Part shown: positions 22,836-35,500 of the stretch, in pieces | Numbering within the stretch: position 1 is the first letter of the stretch | Layout of the letters: the number at the start of each line of letters is the position of its first letter | Assembly (NCBI GenBank): GCA_032718475.1 | Contig: JAUCBJ010001873.1 | Location: 1-64,000, forward strand | Direction: 5' to 3' | Length of the DNA: 64,000 nucleotides | From: Nemertoderma westbladi | Lineage: Eukaryota > Xenacoelomorpha > Nemertodermatida > Nemertodermatidae | The notes under the pieces: model-generated | What the model was told of the DNA's origin: nothing | Seen by the model: only the letters and a program-made list of their open reading frames with translations | Database searches by the model: none | Translations under genes and position numbers: made by a program

Positions 22836-23430
22836 GACGGGATCCCGGTTGGCAGAGGATCCCGACCGATCGTCCCTGGTGGTTGTTCCCTACGCGCACG
22901 CTGGCTAATGGCTGACTGGTGGTTCGACTGACTGACTTGGCCGTAGGCCGGTGAAATAAAGCGTTTCTTTGGTAAATTTACTGTTAATCAAGTGACTGAT
23001 GAATAGATACCAGTAGTGATGATAGTCCAGCGATCGAAAACTATTACTGCTATACTGGAATATATGCCAACTAAACTATAATACACATGACCATTAATAT
23101 ATATGTAAAAGGGGGAAATATATTGCACATAGGCTAACACGTTTTTCGGCCTCTGTTCGATACACTCAATTTGCCATGTGCTGCTCTCCCATTGGCTGGC
23201 TTATCACCCCAGAATCTACCTTCCTTAGGCCCCTGCTAGCCTCTATGTATGAGGTTATGTATAATATATCTCTCATTTGTTATGTCATGATTTTCTTTCA
23301 CTTATTCTTCTCATTATTTCATATATCTTTCGTAGGACGACTTTCACTCAGTGCATTATTCTGTATCTTGTTTTATTCATTATGTTTAGCTTAGTCAATA
23401 AAATCATACATCACATAATCACATATATGG
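22836..23430 (+). mobile_element. Possible solo LTR
   Basis: The segment starts TGTGACGGGATCCC, carries a CCAATGG-type box (CCCATTGGCTGG near 23,190), and has a CAATAAAATCA polyadenylation-like signal near 23,395. The start TGTGACGGGATC..GATCCCGACCG recurs on the opposite strand at 59,117 downward, next to another CATTGGCTG box. That suggests LTRs of one family. Ends and family are not established. Confidence 0.35.
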
Positions 23431-25592
23431 TACCAGTCTCATATGCGGTCCTTTTATTGCGTAAGTGGTGGCTTACGTTTAGTTTTATATGCTTAGTTGG
23501 TAGGCACAAATTCTGCATGTTTTAACGAATTCTGAATACAGTAGTATCATTTTCCGTCCCAGAATCCCATTTGTTTTGGTTTTTTAAAATGAATAATATG
23601 AAATATGCAAAAAATTAAAAAGCAAAAAATTTTCGATTTCTTTATGAAGATGATGATGATTTTTCATCTTCATCTCTCATAACTCCAAAACGGTTATTGA
23701 TTTGAAAATTTCGCTTACAAAATTGGGGTACCCCCGCACAGAGTCAAAATTTTCGATTTTTTTTTATATTTAATCTAAACCCTTTTATAGTGACTCCAAA
23801 TATCAACGACTTAAATCACAGTATTTTATATTAAGTTTAGAAAATCAGGATGTAAATAACTTATATTATGTTAATAATATTTCAAAACCATGGTTTTGAA
23901 CATTGGTTTAATATTTTTAAGTAGTTATATGAAATATTTAACTATTTGTTTAATTTAGATACTGGATTCTGTTTTTATATGTACAGTAGGCCAAGTAAAT
24001 ATTGCGTCTATATTTTTTGCTGTGGTGTATTTAAAATATTTAGCAGTATTTAAACAGATAGGCCAATTATGTTAAAATCCAAGCTTAACAAACAACATAT
24101 ATAAAGTATGGGGCTCGAAAATATGAAATTGTCGACTGGTTTAGATTCTTGGCAACTGGTTTAGATTTAGGCTTAGATATATAAGCCGAAATCTAAGCCA
24201 AAATCTATGCCGAAATCTGCTCCGAAATCTTGGCCGAGTCTAATGTTAGCTCTTAAAATCATTTATAAAACGTGGTCCTGGTAGGTATGTCACCTCCCGA
24301 GGATGAGGTCACGCCACGACCCCGGCGTAGGTTCACATTTTAACACGCGCATGCAGGGTCACGCCATTACCCGGGTATGGGGACATGTTCATCCATACAT
24401 TACAACTGTTCATATTTTCCCCATGGTAAAAAACATTAATTGTTCAGTAAAGATTAAACTGTTGGTCATGTCTGGTCAGCCCAATTTTATTTAAATTGAA
24501 TTATACTCATATCGTATCAATGTAAATTCTCTACCTAATAATTTCCCATTAACAATATAAATTTTGTGTTATAACTTATCTAATACATCATTCATTTAGC
24601 AGCTTTTTTAATAATTACGTAAAGCGATATCTATATGGCTCAAATTTTCACATTACCTACCCCGCAATCCATTACTGTTATTCCATTGTGCATATATATA
24701 TTTTAATTATTATGCAAATTTTAAAAACTAATTTATGCTCAAAGGACAATTTATGGTAAATCAATCAGAAACCTATGAGCAAAAGACTTTCCATTACTAA
24801 TCCCTTATAGTTCCATTACTGATGGTAGACGTGAATATCACGGACTAATATTATTTTTCCTTTACATCCTATTAATCCTATTCTATTAATCCATTTCAAT
24901 CATTACAATTGCCATTTCTATCTAACATCAATAAAAATCAATTATCATACTAATAATATAAATGTATCAACATTTCTAAATATAGGTTTGGCTATGTAGT
25001 CGCGTCATCAATTTGATTAGGATGTTGAATGTACTATCCTCAGAAATTTCTTCTTGTACACAGCACACCAATCTTAGAGTTCATCATTGCGAAATATTTT
25101 CTAACAGAATTTCAAGGTAAATCAAATTAATATTATCTGAAGTTTGGTTTGAATGTAGCTAAAACGTGAAAAAAATTTAGATTAATTCACTCAATTTTAA
25201 AAATATTAGTGGGAAAAAAAGGATTTTTATAATAAATTCTAATTGTTATTGTCATTGCCTAATTAATAACACATTTTTCACTTGTTTTATCTTTTTACAC
25301 GTTTTGACACGTATGAAAGATTAATTTTAAGATTAAAAGATTAAAATTAAGAACGTTATGAAACATTGTGTAGCATCATTTCATATCGTATTTGTATTTA
25401 GTATTGTTGAGTTAGAAAAACAGTAATAATGTATAATTTGTATTTTAGTGTTGCCGAGTGATCTAAATACCAATGGGAAGGAAATAGAAGACCAATTCCT
25501 GTCTTCATAAATTACTGGTACATCTATTTTTGGCTATATAAATAAATATTGGGCGTTGGCACATGCGGCAACCGGGATATACAATTGGACTG
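23431..25592. other. Intergenic, AT-rich
   Basis: No gene. A short imperfect tandem repeat of GCCGAAATCTAA-type units lies at about 24,183-24,240. A GATGATGATG run is near 23,650. Confidence 0.5.
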
Positions 25593-25618
25593 CCCCCCCC
25601 CCCCCCCCCCCCCCCCCC
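25593..25618 (+). repeat. Poly-C tract, 26 nt
   Basis: Uninterrupted 26-C run, the longest homopolymer in the window. Confidence 0.95.
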
Positions 25619-26439
25619 ATATTAAAATCCTGAAGTCTTCTTCACTGAAGTCGGGTCAGCATTATCATGGCTATGACTTAATATATGATAACTACTGATC
25701 CATGTTGTTCGGAATATACTGTATTATTCTAAAAGCATCCTGTCCCTCTAACATAACAAGTCATAAGTACTTCATTTAATGCATTAATGGTCCCAAGGGA
25801 GGACATGTCAACATTCATTACAATATTGTAATGTATACATACATTACAAACATACATATATACATACAATGTATTACAAGATATTTTTTTCTAATGTTAT
25901 TTCTTTAACAAAAAGAAATAGTAACATTTTTTGTTCCTTTTTTTATCTGAATTTTCGAGGAAAAGTAAAAGCATATTTTTTCGAGGCCAAAGACCGATGG
26001 AAAAAATGCTTAACTATTTCGAAGAAATGCGGATTACAAAGAGGATATATTTTCTTTGGTGTTGAACAATTAGGTTATAATGACTAAACAGATTTCACTA
26101 ACTGTAATAGTGTGTACTCTGGCAGGCTTATCATATTTGTTACTTTGTTTATCTTTTTTATTTTTCCTTGGTGAATTTATATTGGTTGAGAGTAGGTGTA
26201 AGCTGTTTTTAGTTGCTTGTCTTTCCAATCAATTTTTGCAAACGTCTTCATTTATAGTGTTAACAACAAATGCTTGATTATTCTTAAGGTGCACTGCCAG
26301 TATCCTTACCTTGTACCAATGATGGGGGTTATTTCGAACTCTAGAATCATGGTTTTCATTTTGACAAAAATGTTTCACTATAGTCGTTTGTGGTTTATGA
26401 TTCCTTATGTTACACTTATATTAGGATAGCCTCTTTTAG
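25619..26439. other. Intergenic, no supported gene
   Basis: Contains CATACATA-type low complexity (25,830-25,875). Short open frames rich in hydrophobic residues reflect the T-rich composition. Nothing is recognised. Confidence 0.45.
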
Positions 26440-27537
26440 GATTGGGCGGAAAAGCCAACCAACCACCAAGTTTAAGGCTGAATCACCAGCCGATCGCCTC
26501 AATGGTTGGAAGGCCCACTTGGAAAAGCTCCTCAATAATGACAGGGTATTGCCTGATAACTGTATAGAAGTAAAAGTGTCTGAGTCTGTGTACTCCCAGA
26601 TATTCCCATTGGCGATATCTCCTTTGCAGAAGTGAAAGCTGCTGCAAAGAGCATTAAGACCAATCGTGCCAGTGGAGTAGATGGTGTTCCCCCTGAGGTC
26701 TTTAAAATACCTGAGTGTTTAAAGCTCATCTATCCCATCATAGTAGACATGTACCGAACAACAAGAGTCCCACAAGAAATGAAAACAAATAAGTTGGTGC
26801 CAGTTCCCAAGAAGGGCAACCTAACACTCTATGGTTCTTTTCGGAGAATCTCATTGATCTCGATTGCTGCAAAGCTATACAATAGAATTATATTAAATCG
26901 CTCTGAGACTGCTCCGTGGAAATCAGAATGGGTTCCGTAAAGGTCGTGGGACCATGGAGCCCATTTTGGCACTTAGAAGGATAATTGAAGAGTTATCAAA
27001 AAAGAAAGACAAGCATCTGGCTGTTATCTTTGTTGACTTCTTCAAGGCCTTTGATTCAGTCTCTCGCTCACGTATGTTCAGCATACTTTCATTATATGGG
27101 ATTCCTGATGAAATTATTGCAGCAATCAGATCAGTATACGATGGTTCGACAACATTTGTGTCTACTGTTGACAGTGACACAGAACCATTTGAAGTGTTAT
27201 GGGGCATCCTCCAGGGAGACGCACTTGCACCATTCTTGTTCATAATTGTGGTTGACTATGTTCTACGCATGTCCTTAGATCATCATAATGATGATGGGGT
27301 GATGATAACTCCACCTACTGGCTCCAGAAGTCGAGGAAATCCTGCCAAGAACCTAACTGATCTAGACTTTGCTGATGACTTAGGAGTACTCTCAGAATCA
27401 CTAGGGGGAGCCCAACGGCTCCTCAGCTCATTAGAACATGCTGCTTCTAGTGTTAGTCTTTTTATTAACTCCAGAAAGACCAAAATTTTGACAGTTAACT
27501 TTGAAAGTCAGGCATTATAACTTTGAAAGTCCTCAGG
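26440..27537 (+). mobile_element. EN-RT family 1 LINE, copy C (RT N-terminal half)
   Basis: Plus-strand linker and RT: ESPADRLNGWKAHLEKLLNN, then in a second frame AAAKSIKTNRASGVDGVPPE, and in a third frame EPILALRRIIEELSKKKDKH, VDFFKAFDSVSRSRM and GILQGDALAPFLF. The catalytic box DLDFADDLG is intact. Two frameshifts (near 26,638 and 26,935) inactivate it. It stops at ILTVNFES, where the sequence ctttgaaagt is locally repeated (27,500-27,530). This copy holds the 5' part of the RT missing from copies A and B, and lacks their 3' end. Confidence 0.9.
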
Positions 27538-27795
27538 CATTATTCTCAGGCAAGTCGGTATTATTGCGGTGGTCAATCAGAATAACAATATCATCACCAT
27601 CTGGTAGGTATTAGTAGACCTACTCGCCTCCATAGTGAGTGATACGAGGTCCGGTAGGTATTAGTAGACCTACTGGAGCCCTTACAGGTCAAGTGGGAAG
27701 TGACCCAGATCTGCGCTATTTATTAGACAGTGCAGGAATCAAAGTCAGTATCGTTTGAGGCCGTCATCGCCAAACACAAAAGGATACACTACTAC
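27538..27795. other. Short spacer with a repeated 22-mer
   Basis: The sequence ggtaggtattagtagacctact occurs at about 27,603 and again at about 27,653; each copy is partly self-complementary. No gene. Confidence 0.5.
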
Positions 27796-28815
27796 TACTA
27801 CTATAATCGGCCTGGTGGCTGCATTGATACTCTACATTGAGATGCTATACCAGCTTAACAAAAACATTTTGTCACCACCACGCAATCCACAATTGGCAAG
27901 CGCAATGTAGCATGCATTAAGAATGCTATGCGGGCTTATCAACAAAGTTGCACTGCCATATTTTCACGAGATTATAGAGTCCTTTAGGAGGCACATGACT
28001 GTGCACAGGCTGGTCCTCACGGCGAAAACAGTGTCCTGCAAAACGGAAGTGGCTTTGTTCTAGTGTCAAGCTTGGGGGAACCAATGAGACACCCCCAATG
28101 TTATGAAGTGTCTGATTGGAGATATGTGCATTGTACTTGACACAGTGAACCCGGCGTAGCATTCTTATGAACGTGCCATCCAGATATTTGGTGTCCTCAG
28201 CAGTTAGAGCTCATCATGGACTCTCATAAAGGAGTACTGGAACTACTGCTCTAAGTAATCAGACATTAAGTTTTCTATAAATTCTGTGTGACTCCCAAAT
28301 CTTGGAAAGCCCATTCAATGCCTATTCTGCTATTCATTCCAATTTAGTAATTCCTTTAGTAATTTAGTGTTACATGTGTGTTAGGGGTCCCTGGTACATT
28401 ATGCTGTTCCCGGATTGCCGGTGTACGAAATGAAATAAATAATAATAATGCTGCCCATGCCTTTCCTTACGTATTCGAAGGTCCTCACCTGACTTCCGGA
28501 TCCATGATCCCAGGTAACAGAAGTCGTCCACATGCTCAAGCATACCATCCTTTGAGGTTAGGATCATCCGGTCCGAGACTTGCTGAGTACTTTCAAAGTT
28601 AACTGTCAAAATTTTGTTCTTTTGGAGTTAATAAAAAGACCAAAACTAGAAGCAGCCTGTTCTAATGAGCTGAGGAGCCTTTGGGCTACCTCTAGTGATT
28701 CTGAGAGTACTCCTAAGTCAACAGCAAAGTCTAGATCAGTTAGGTGCTTGGCAGGAGTTCCTGGACTTCTGGAGCCAGTAGGTGGAGTTACCATCATTAT
28801 GATGATCTGAGGACA
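27796..28815 (-). mobile_element. EN-RT family 1 LINE, copy D, heavily mutated
   Basis: The minus strand retains the family's 3' tail (TAG)n at about 27,796 and the segments MLRRVHCVKYNAHISNQTLH, GGVSLVPPSL and FAGHCFRREDQPVH. Further upstream are DGMLEHVDDFCYLGSWIRKS and ESLEVAQRLLSSLEQAAS. The catalytic box reads DLDFAVDLG, so the first Asp of ADD is replaced by Val. About 125 bp of foreign sequence ending AAATAAATAATAATAATG interrupts it at about 28,325-28,450, probably the 3' end of another element. Confidence 0.85.
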
Positions 28816-29011
28816 TGCGTAGAACATGAAAAAACCACAATATGAATAAGCTGAGTTTGATTAAATAAATATATAATGAAATATAATATTAAATTAGTTA
28901 AATATATATAGTTACTAAAATGAGTTAATGATAGTTGATGCATAATATAATTAAGTTTATTGCGAGAATAATAATATATTTCGTACCGACTGGCGGTGCT
29001 TCATCAGATCA

Positions 29012-29287
29012 AACAGTATACCATGCTCATGTGGGAAATTTTACATAGGAGAATCTAGTTATACAAAGGACGTCCAACAAAAAGTACACACTGCATATAT
29101 AAAACACAGTAGAATCAAACAACCAGAACTCACCGCCCATATCATCACATCAAAACATACACCTGATTTTGAAAACTCCAAAATATTACACAGAGGATTG
29201 AACTACACTTTAAGACGAAGAATTCTAGAAAGTTTATTTATAAAAGAGTTTGAGGTGACAAAGTTATTAATGGTAAATTATCAGTGA
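29012..29287 (+). pseudogene. GIY-YIG endonuclease domain fragment of a Penelope-like element
   Basis: The domain nicks target DNA during retrotransposition. Visible features are C-x-C-G-K-FYIG at the start, corresponding to the GIY..YIG core with the second triplet YIG intact. A His-rich segment (TAHIITSKH) and a Glu in RRILESLFIKEF, the usual place of the catalytic Glu, follow. It stops at 29,285-29,287. The RT domain is absent because the copy is truncated; the left inverted terminus abuts the fragment. Confidence 0.75.
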
Positions 29288-29530
29288 ACGTATCATCAAT
29301 ATTCATACCATTTCTACGCGGTATACAAAATTTATATAACGGGCCCACAACCACATTAAACATACACACTAACATAATAAGCATAAAGGGGGGGGGGGGG
29401 TAATATTAAAAATTAAAAACACCAAAATACATAAAACATTTAGGATACATCAGTAGCATTTGTTAATTTAGAATGCATCATTAGCATTTATTAATTTATG
29501 ATGTAACAGTAGCATATATCAATTTAAGTT

Positions 29531-29695
29531 ATGACATATTAGTTAGCATTTATTAAATTAGGATATATCTATTTGTAGCATTTATTAATTTAGGTTATAT
29601 CTATTTGTAGCATTTATTAATTTAGGATATATCTATTTGTAGCATTTATTAATTTAGGATATATCTATTTGTAGCATTTATTAATTTAGGGCATT
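29531..29695 (+). repeat. Tandem repeat, 32-bp unit, about 4-5 copies
   Basis: Unit of the type agcatttattaatttagg followed by atatatctatttgt, nearly perfect in 29,555-29,690. More diverged copies extend back to about 29,440. It lies in the 3' region of the Penelope-like element. Confidence 0.85.
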
Positions 29696-29992
29696 AATAA
29701 TATTTATTAACATTTAAAACACCTTTGTAATGTACGTTCAGTGTAATTAGTCAAATTGGATTAAATTATATCGTTACCGTGTTATTACTACTATACTGTA
29801 CTCACATCCAGACTGCCCCAGTATCCCTTTATATAAACAAATATTAACATCCATTCTACATATTAATCATATTTTCTGTGTTTTACCTTATTTGTTATAA
29901 CCCAACTCTGTACTTATTCTGTTTAGTTTGATCTGATGAAGCACCACCAGTCGGTACGAAATATATTATTATTCTCGCAATAAACTTAATTA

Positions 29993-31019
29993 CAAATAGT
30001 TACGTTACAAATATAATATAAGTATCGGTATATATAATATAATATAATAAATAATTTATTAATATTCCCTCTCACTTAAACTTAAACAACACGCAATCTC
30101 TGTCCTACAAACTCGAGTCCCCTCTCACCCCTCATGACAAACTTACTTCCAATCAAATCAAAATCAAACAGCTGATTTCTCCTACTAATAGTACTTTACT
30201 AATTAGTTCTCTGTTAATTATGTATCAACTTAATATTTCCACAGGGTTCTAGGAAAGGGGCAAGGGGGTTTCTGCTCCCCCAGGCATCTTGAAGGGGGGG
30301 TTCTTCCCCACCTCCCGTGTATATTTAAATTCATAGTGCAATGGATATCACTCACACAGTACGTATTACATAAATATTTTTTGTAAATATCATATCAGTT
30401 TTTATTATTAATATCTATCAGTTTTTGGGAATCCACATTTAATGTAACAAATAACATTCTGTGCTTGGGGCATAACAGATAGAATTACCTTTATCATTTT
30501 AATTCGTAGCCTCTCTAGTTTTTATGTTATCTATCTGTCAACCATTATTATCTTTTACACTACTACGATCGGCATGCTGCATTACAGCTGCATTATATAT
30601 ATATTACATAATTGTATAAATTATAAAACCCAAGTAGATAAATACAACCACAGGGTGCGTGATCCGGTCAATTAATAATAATAATAATAAATTGAAGTAA
30701 ATATTAGAGAGACCAATATCCCGCTGTTTTTAAAAATATATATTTATTTCTTAAATTTTCCAGTTGGCATTACTCTTAATCATGGTATTATTGTAGCTAA
30801 ATTATAGTAAATGTTTGTTTCTAAGAAACTACACATTTTAAAATTATATTATATTTAAAATGTTTTACAGTCCGAGTCTCTAAGAGGGATTAAAGGCTTG
30901 TAGACCTTATGAGTTAACAACTGCTCCATTTATTGAGCTCATCCCGTATGGTTCTAAAGTATTCAGTTAACATTGCCAGTATCCCTCCCCTTTTCTTAGT
31001 TTTGTCTTTAAGTCCTTAC
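29993..31019. other. Intergenic, AT-rich, with a minimal LINE 3' end
   Basis: No gene. The 35-bp segment near 30,556-30,592 (actactacgatcggcatgctg..cagctgcat) is the extreme 3' end of EN-RT family 1. A G-rich patch with GGGGCAAGGGGG and GAAGGGGGGG lies near 30,255-30,300. Confidence 0.45.
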
Positions 31020-31450
31020 TTAAGTATTCGCTGTTACTCTTTCAATGGGTGTGATCCTAAAATCTGCAAACAGATGGTATTCTAATTCGGTGAAATGTGC
31101 ATCAATTGTACAACTCGGTGTCTTTCTGTTAGTGATCTGGGATTTATAGTTTCCTATCCTAGCTTTGAATTTCATGGCTGAGCCCACCCCTTGTTTGTTG
31201 CATTTAAGGCATATTACTAAATTCACAAGATTGTTACTGTCACATCTCATTTTACATCTAATATTATACTGTTTATTTTTATCCCTAGCATTGGAGTGAA
31301 ATTTCTTCATAGGTAGCATCGCCTTACACGGTACACATGTAGATCTTGTGCAGTTTGTTGCTTCCCCTGTTGTGTACTGTTTATTGTTACAATTATCTTT
31401 ATATTTTGAAGGCGCTGGTTTGTTGTGTAAAGTCTTTGCCCGTCGTTGAA
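31020..31450 (-). pseudogene. Second Penelope-like GIY-YIG endonuclease fragment
   Basis: The minus strand reads NCTRSTCVPCKAMLPMKKF, then YNIRCKMRCDSNNLVNLVIC and LKCNKQGVGSAMKFKARIG. The order is a Cys-rich linker followed by a GIY-YIG-like core (VICLKCNKQGVG), as in the C-terminal part of Penelope-like polyproteins. The second core triplet is GVG rather than YIG/YVG, so the nuclease is probably dead. No RT part is seen. It lies on the opposite strand to the fragment at 29,012. Confidence 0.65.
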
Positions 31451-31524
31451 CTTCTCCTATGGATATTGGTCTCTTTATTATTTACTAACCATTTATTATT
31501 ATTATATATATTACATATATATTA

Positions 31525-31644
31525 AGAATGTTGTGCCGGCTTGTCGACAAAATTGCGCCACCACAACTCCCTATCCTATCACACATACTACTACTAGGAT
31601 CGGCATGCTGCATTGCAGCTGCATTTTTAAGAATGCTGTGCCGG
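31525..31644 (-). mobile_element. Two tandem 3'-end fragments of EN-RT family 1
   Basis: 31,525-31,587 (ttaagaatgttgtgccggcttgtcgacaaaattgcgcc..) and 31,588-31,644 (actactactaggatcggcatgctg..gtgccgg) are both the extreme 3' end of the family, head-to-tail. The second fragment runs without a gap into an F1 foldback element. Confidence 0.8.
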
Positions 31645-32514
31645 CCAATTCGGTCCCGGACAATTCGGTCCCATTAATGTTGTGTTTTGGGACCGAATTG
31701 TCCGGGACCGAATTGTCCGGGACCAAATTTAATTGGTACTATATAATGGTGAATGTTCTAGAACCTTAATATATAATGGTAGCTAGTATTTTTTTTACTA
31801 GCTAGTAATTTTTTGAAAATAAAAAAAATTTTACTTTATTTTTGTTAACATTATTAGTTATGGTAGCTACTGTATGGTGTTTTTATGGAGCTTGTGAATT
31901 ATTTACTAGCTAGTAATAGTTTGTATTTAAATTGTTTAAAACTGATTTTTTTTTATATATTGCGTATGTATACTGCATGTGTTGTTGGTTGGTTAACAAG
32001 CCTAAATTATTATCTTAGATAATAGCTGGATCTCATACAGGGACTGTTATAATATCTTCAATATTTTTGGTAATTAATATAATCAGCAACAGTTTAGGCC
32101 TAATTATGAAATATCAATGTTTTCACAAGTGTTTTTATAATTTCAAGTAAATGCTAGCTAGTAAAAAAAAACACTAGCTACACCTTAATAAATAATATAT
32201 AATAATGTTCTCGAACACTTACCAATAACAAAAATAAAATAAAAATACAGAATTTTTAATATTTCAAAATATTCTAGCAAGTAAATAACACTAGCTACCA
32301 TAAAAATATCTCTACTAATGTTCTAGAACATTCACCAATATCAAAAAAGCACTAAAAAGTGCTATAAGGAACCGGACAATTCGGTCCCGGACAATTATCA
32401 GCATTGGACCGAATTGTCCGGACCGAATTGTCCGGGACCGAATTGTCCGGACCGAATTGTCCGGGACCGAATTGTCCGGGACCGAATTGTCCGGGACCGA
32501 ATTGTCCTACATCC
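31645..32514. mobile_element. Foldback element family F1, copy 2, left end truncated
   Basis: 15-bp GGACAATTCGGTCCC units lie at 31,645-31,730 and 32,373-32,505, in both orientations. The AT-rich interior matches parts of the 9251-10,949 copy but is shorter and lacks its internal duplication. The right end, GTCCTACATCC at 32,504-32,514, is the same as in copy 1, which supports that terminus. The left end is fused to a LINE fragment and no target duplication can be seen. Confidence 0.8.
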
Positions 32515-35500
32515 AGAGCGAAATAACACAGGCTTGGAGTGCTTATTATATTTCTTAAAAATTAGTTTTATATTACAATTTATATTACAAAATTTGAAAA
32601 TTTGATCAACTTATTTATGGTATATATGTAAAGCTCCTTCTTTTGCTATTTCAACACAATGTCAAATCTCAGATCATAATATATAATAATATTCAAATCG
32701 AAGCAGAGTCGTCATACATCTTCACATCACTGTGATTTGATATTGATGACCTGTATCTATTTGTAGAGATGTCATTAACCTTGCATTGTTTATGATAGTG
32801 GAGTGTTATTGAGCTGCACATTGTAACCTTTTATAAGGTTGTATGTGATAATTTTGAAAAACATTTTCCATGCATTTTCCACTTCTGGTGACCAAACTAT
32901 GAACACAGGTTTAAGTGAGCAAATAAAGTGATTGGCGAACATCTGCAAAAGTAAATAATAATTATTTAATTATTATTTATACTTACTAAAGAATAAATTA
33001 ATATATAAATAGTCGAAATATGTATGATGTATTTACCATGTGGTTTTTGCTTAACCCTAGAGAATTTTATGAACTTCTAAATTAAAACTAATTTAATGGT
33101 TTCAAATGTATTCCATGTCATAACTAACTTTTTCTTTTGTTTATGTCTGATATGTATGATATGTCCCTGAAGACAATCGCCTCATTTTTTAAACATCACC
33201 AGATATTTACTTTTTAATATATATAGTTTGTAAATGTTTCGGGAGATTAAAATCAAAAATATACACCGATCAACCAAGCACAGCAACCCAGCACAGCAAC
33301 CCAGCACAGCAACCCAGCACAGCAACCCAGCTCAGCATGTTTTAGTTAATAATTTGCACAAACAAAAATGACAACACGACAATCCATAAAAAATACACCA
33401 TTAATATTAACTGCGGAAGTTTGAACAACAATTTCTATCCTTGAAATAAAATACCCTCACCGAAAACTTCAACTGGACAAATACAGCTGTCATTACTTAC
33501 TGATAAGAACAGGTGTGTGCGCGGTGCTGGTTAGGGTGTAATTTTGAAAGTGGCATAATGAAAAAACGAAAATTTATGGTTCGAGATAATTAATCCAAAT
33601 GGAAAAAAGTTGTAGTTGTTGTAACTTTATATAAAATCTCCATCAATATTACATTTTTGCGCCGTTCGTTCATGGCAAAGTTTAACGCAAATTTCAAATT
33701 AGCCCAACTTAATGCCAATATTTTATTTTCATATTTATTTAATAAAAGCACATCGGATCAATTGCATATTCGCAAAAAATAAAATTTTCTCGATTTTAAA
33801 AAAAAAATCCACCTCGAATTCTATATTGTGCAAATTAGTTTCTTGGCTAACTAAATATAAATATTACTGGGATTATTCTTTTGGAAATGGGATCAACGCT
33901 TTTGAAAATTGGTTACCGACCATACTTTTATTTTCTTCATTCGTACTCATTTTTTTCGTGGAATCCAAATTCTTTTCGATATTTCTCAATTAAATTCCCC
34001 AAACATTTTTAAAAGACTTTAACTCAATTTCAACATCAGAGTACCGATCGCAGTATATCTTGACCACAATTTTCTGGAAATTAAATTTAATATTTATTTA
34101 TATAATCAGCCTCTATCAGTGTCTAATATAAAAATAAATAATAAGTAATTATAATACTTTGCAGAGGACTCGAGATACAGCATGGGCTTTATAAGGCCCT
34201 TTGGATGTTTAAGGGTTGAATACTATACTTTACCCTGGTTTAAATTGTTAATATACAATTAACCTCTCATTCATATAAACCATCCGATACTGTAAGAGCC
34301 TCTATCCAATGAATACAAGCCTAAAAGAAACTACTGTCTTTGGTCTTTGATCATTAAATGACCAAAGTGTAACATTTGTTGTCATTACTATTCACAACTC
34401 ATTACAATTATATTACATTATTACATTACAATTCATTACTGTAGGTATATATAAACAATAAAAGCCAAATAATAATACATTTTTTGAACGTTTAAAACCA
34501 CCATTCCCTCCATTCCCTGTATTGTTAACGAGATCGTATTGGTTAAAAAATGATAATTTTGCGACAGGCATAGGGAAATGGACTACCTAACAGTCCACAA
34601 ATCATCAACATCAATTTTAGAATGTTTTACAACAGGCATTGCACAATTACACTATCTGGCAGGCCAGAAATCGACAAAATTTTAATTGTATTGGCACAGG
34701 CATGGTGAATTAAACAGTCTGACAGTACAGAAATCACTCTGGCAGTTTGAAGAAAACGGACACAAAAGTCATTAAATGGACGAAGCCTGTATGCAAATTT
34801 CTTTATTAAAAAAAAAACGATAAAAAGTAAAAAAACTGACATAAAAAATCACCGCCATTCAAATGTGCCTTGGACTATTCCAAATGATATCAAATGTTTA
34901 TAATAAAATATTAATATCATTTATTCACCAAAGCGCCTTTTGAGTACATTTAGTGAAAATCAGCCCTTGCTCTCTTAGAATGCATGTTTTGCACCGCATA
35001 AGGGATTAACAATATATGCGTGTCAAAAATATTGATTATGATTGATTCTTAACCAGCATCCTCATTGCATTATCGTCACAGTATCCCCACCAGCACCAGT
35101 TTAATCTCTGACAATCAATCCATCACTACATCAAAGCAAAGCAGTCGCCTATTTATGACTACTTGCAGGGGGACCTCAGGCCAACATGAAGTAGAAGAAC
35201 TGAGGTACCGGTACTGCATTGGCAGATTTGACAGAATCAATTAAACAACGGGAAACTTCTGTTATAATAGCTACCGGTATTGTTTAGTGAAAGGGTTAGT
35301 TAGACCATGTCCTAAACACAAAATGCTGCACTGACTGCACTATAGCAGTGCATCCTCATCCAATGTCTGTATACCACTACCATAATAATGTCCTACTGGA
35401 CTACACAGCACACGTACAATGTATTCTAAATTAAAGAATTTCTGAAGGCAGTATATATGCAACTTTATACCAACGTATTTTTGTATTAATTAACTAATTA

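Larger units (their letters stand above)
28948..29992 (+). mobile_element. Penelope-like element, 5'-truncated, with inverted termini
   Basis: The ends 28,948-29,014 and 29,926-29,992 are inverted repeats of about 67 bp containing CTGATGAAGCACC and CGGTACGAAA. Between them a frame at 29,012-29,287 encodes a GIY-YIG endonuclease fragment (PCSCGKFYIGESS, then HIITSKHTPDFENSKIL). A long AT-rich 3' region follows with a 32-bp tandem repeat and a 13-nt poly-G (29,388-29,400). Penelope-like elements often have a partly inverted terminal repeat at the 5' end, as here. Confidence 0.75.

Noticed and set aside
22900-23090. Additional hammerhead cores (ctgacttggccgtaggccggtgaaa; ctgatgaatagatacc)
   Set aside because: The first lacks the CTGATGA core and the second has no stem II or correctly placed GAAA; neither closes a stem I.
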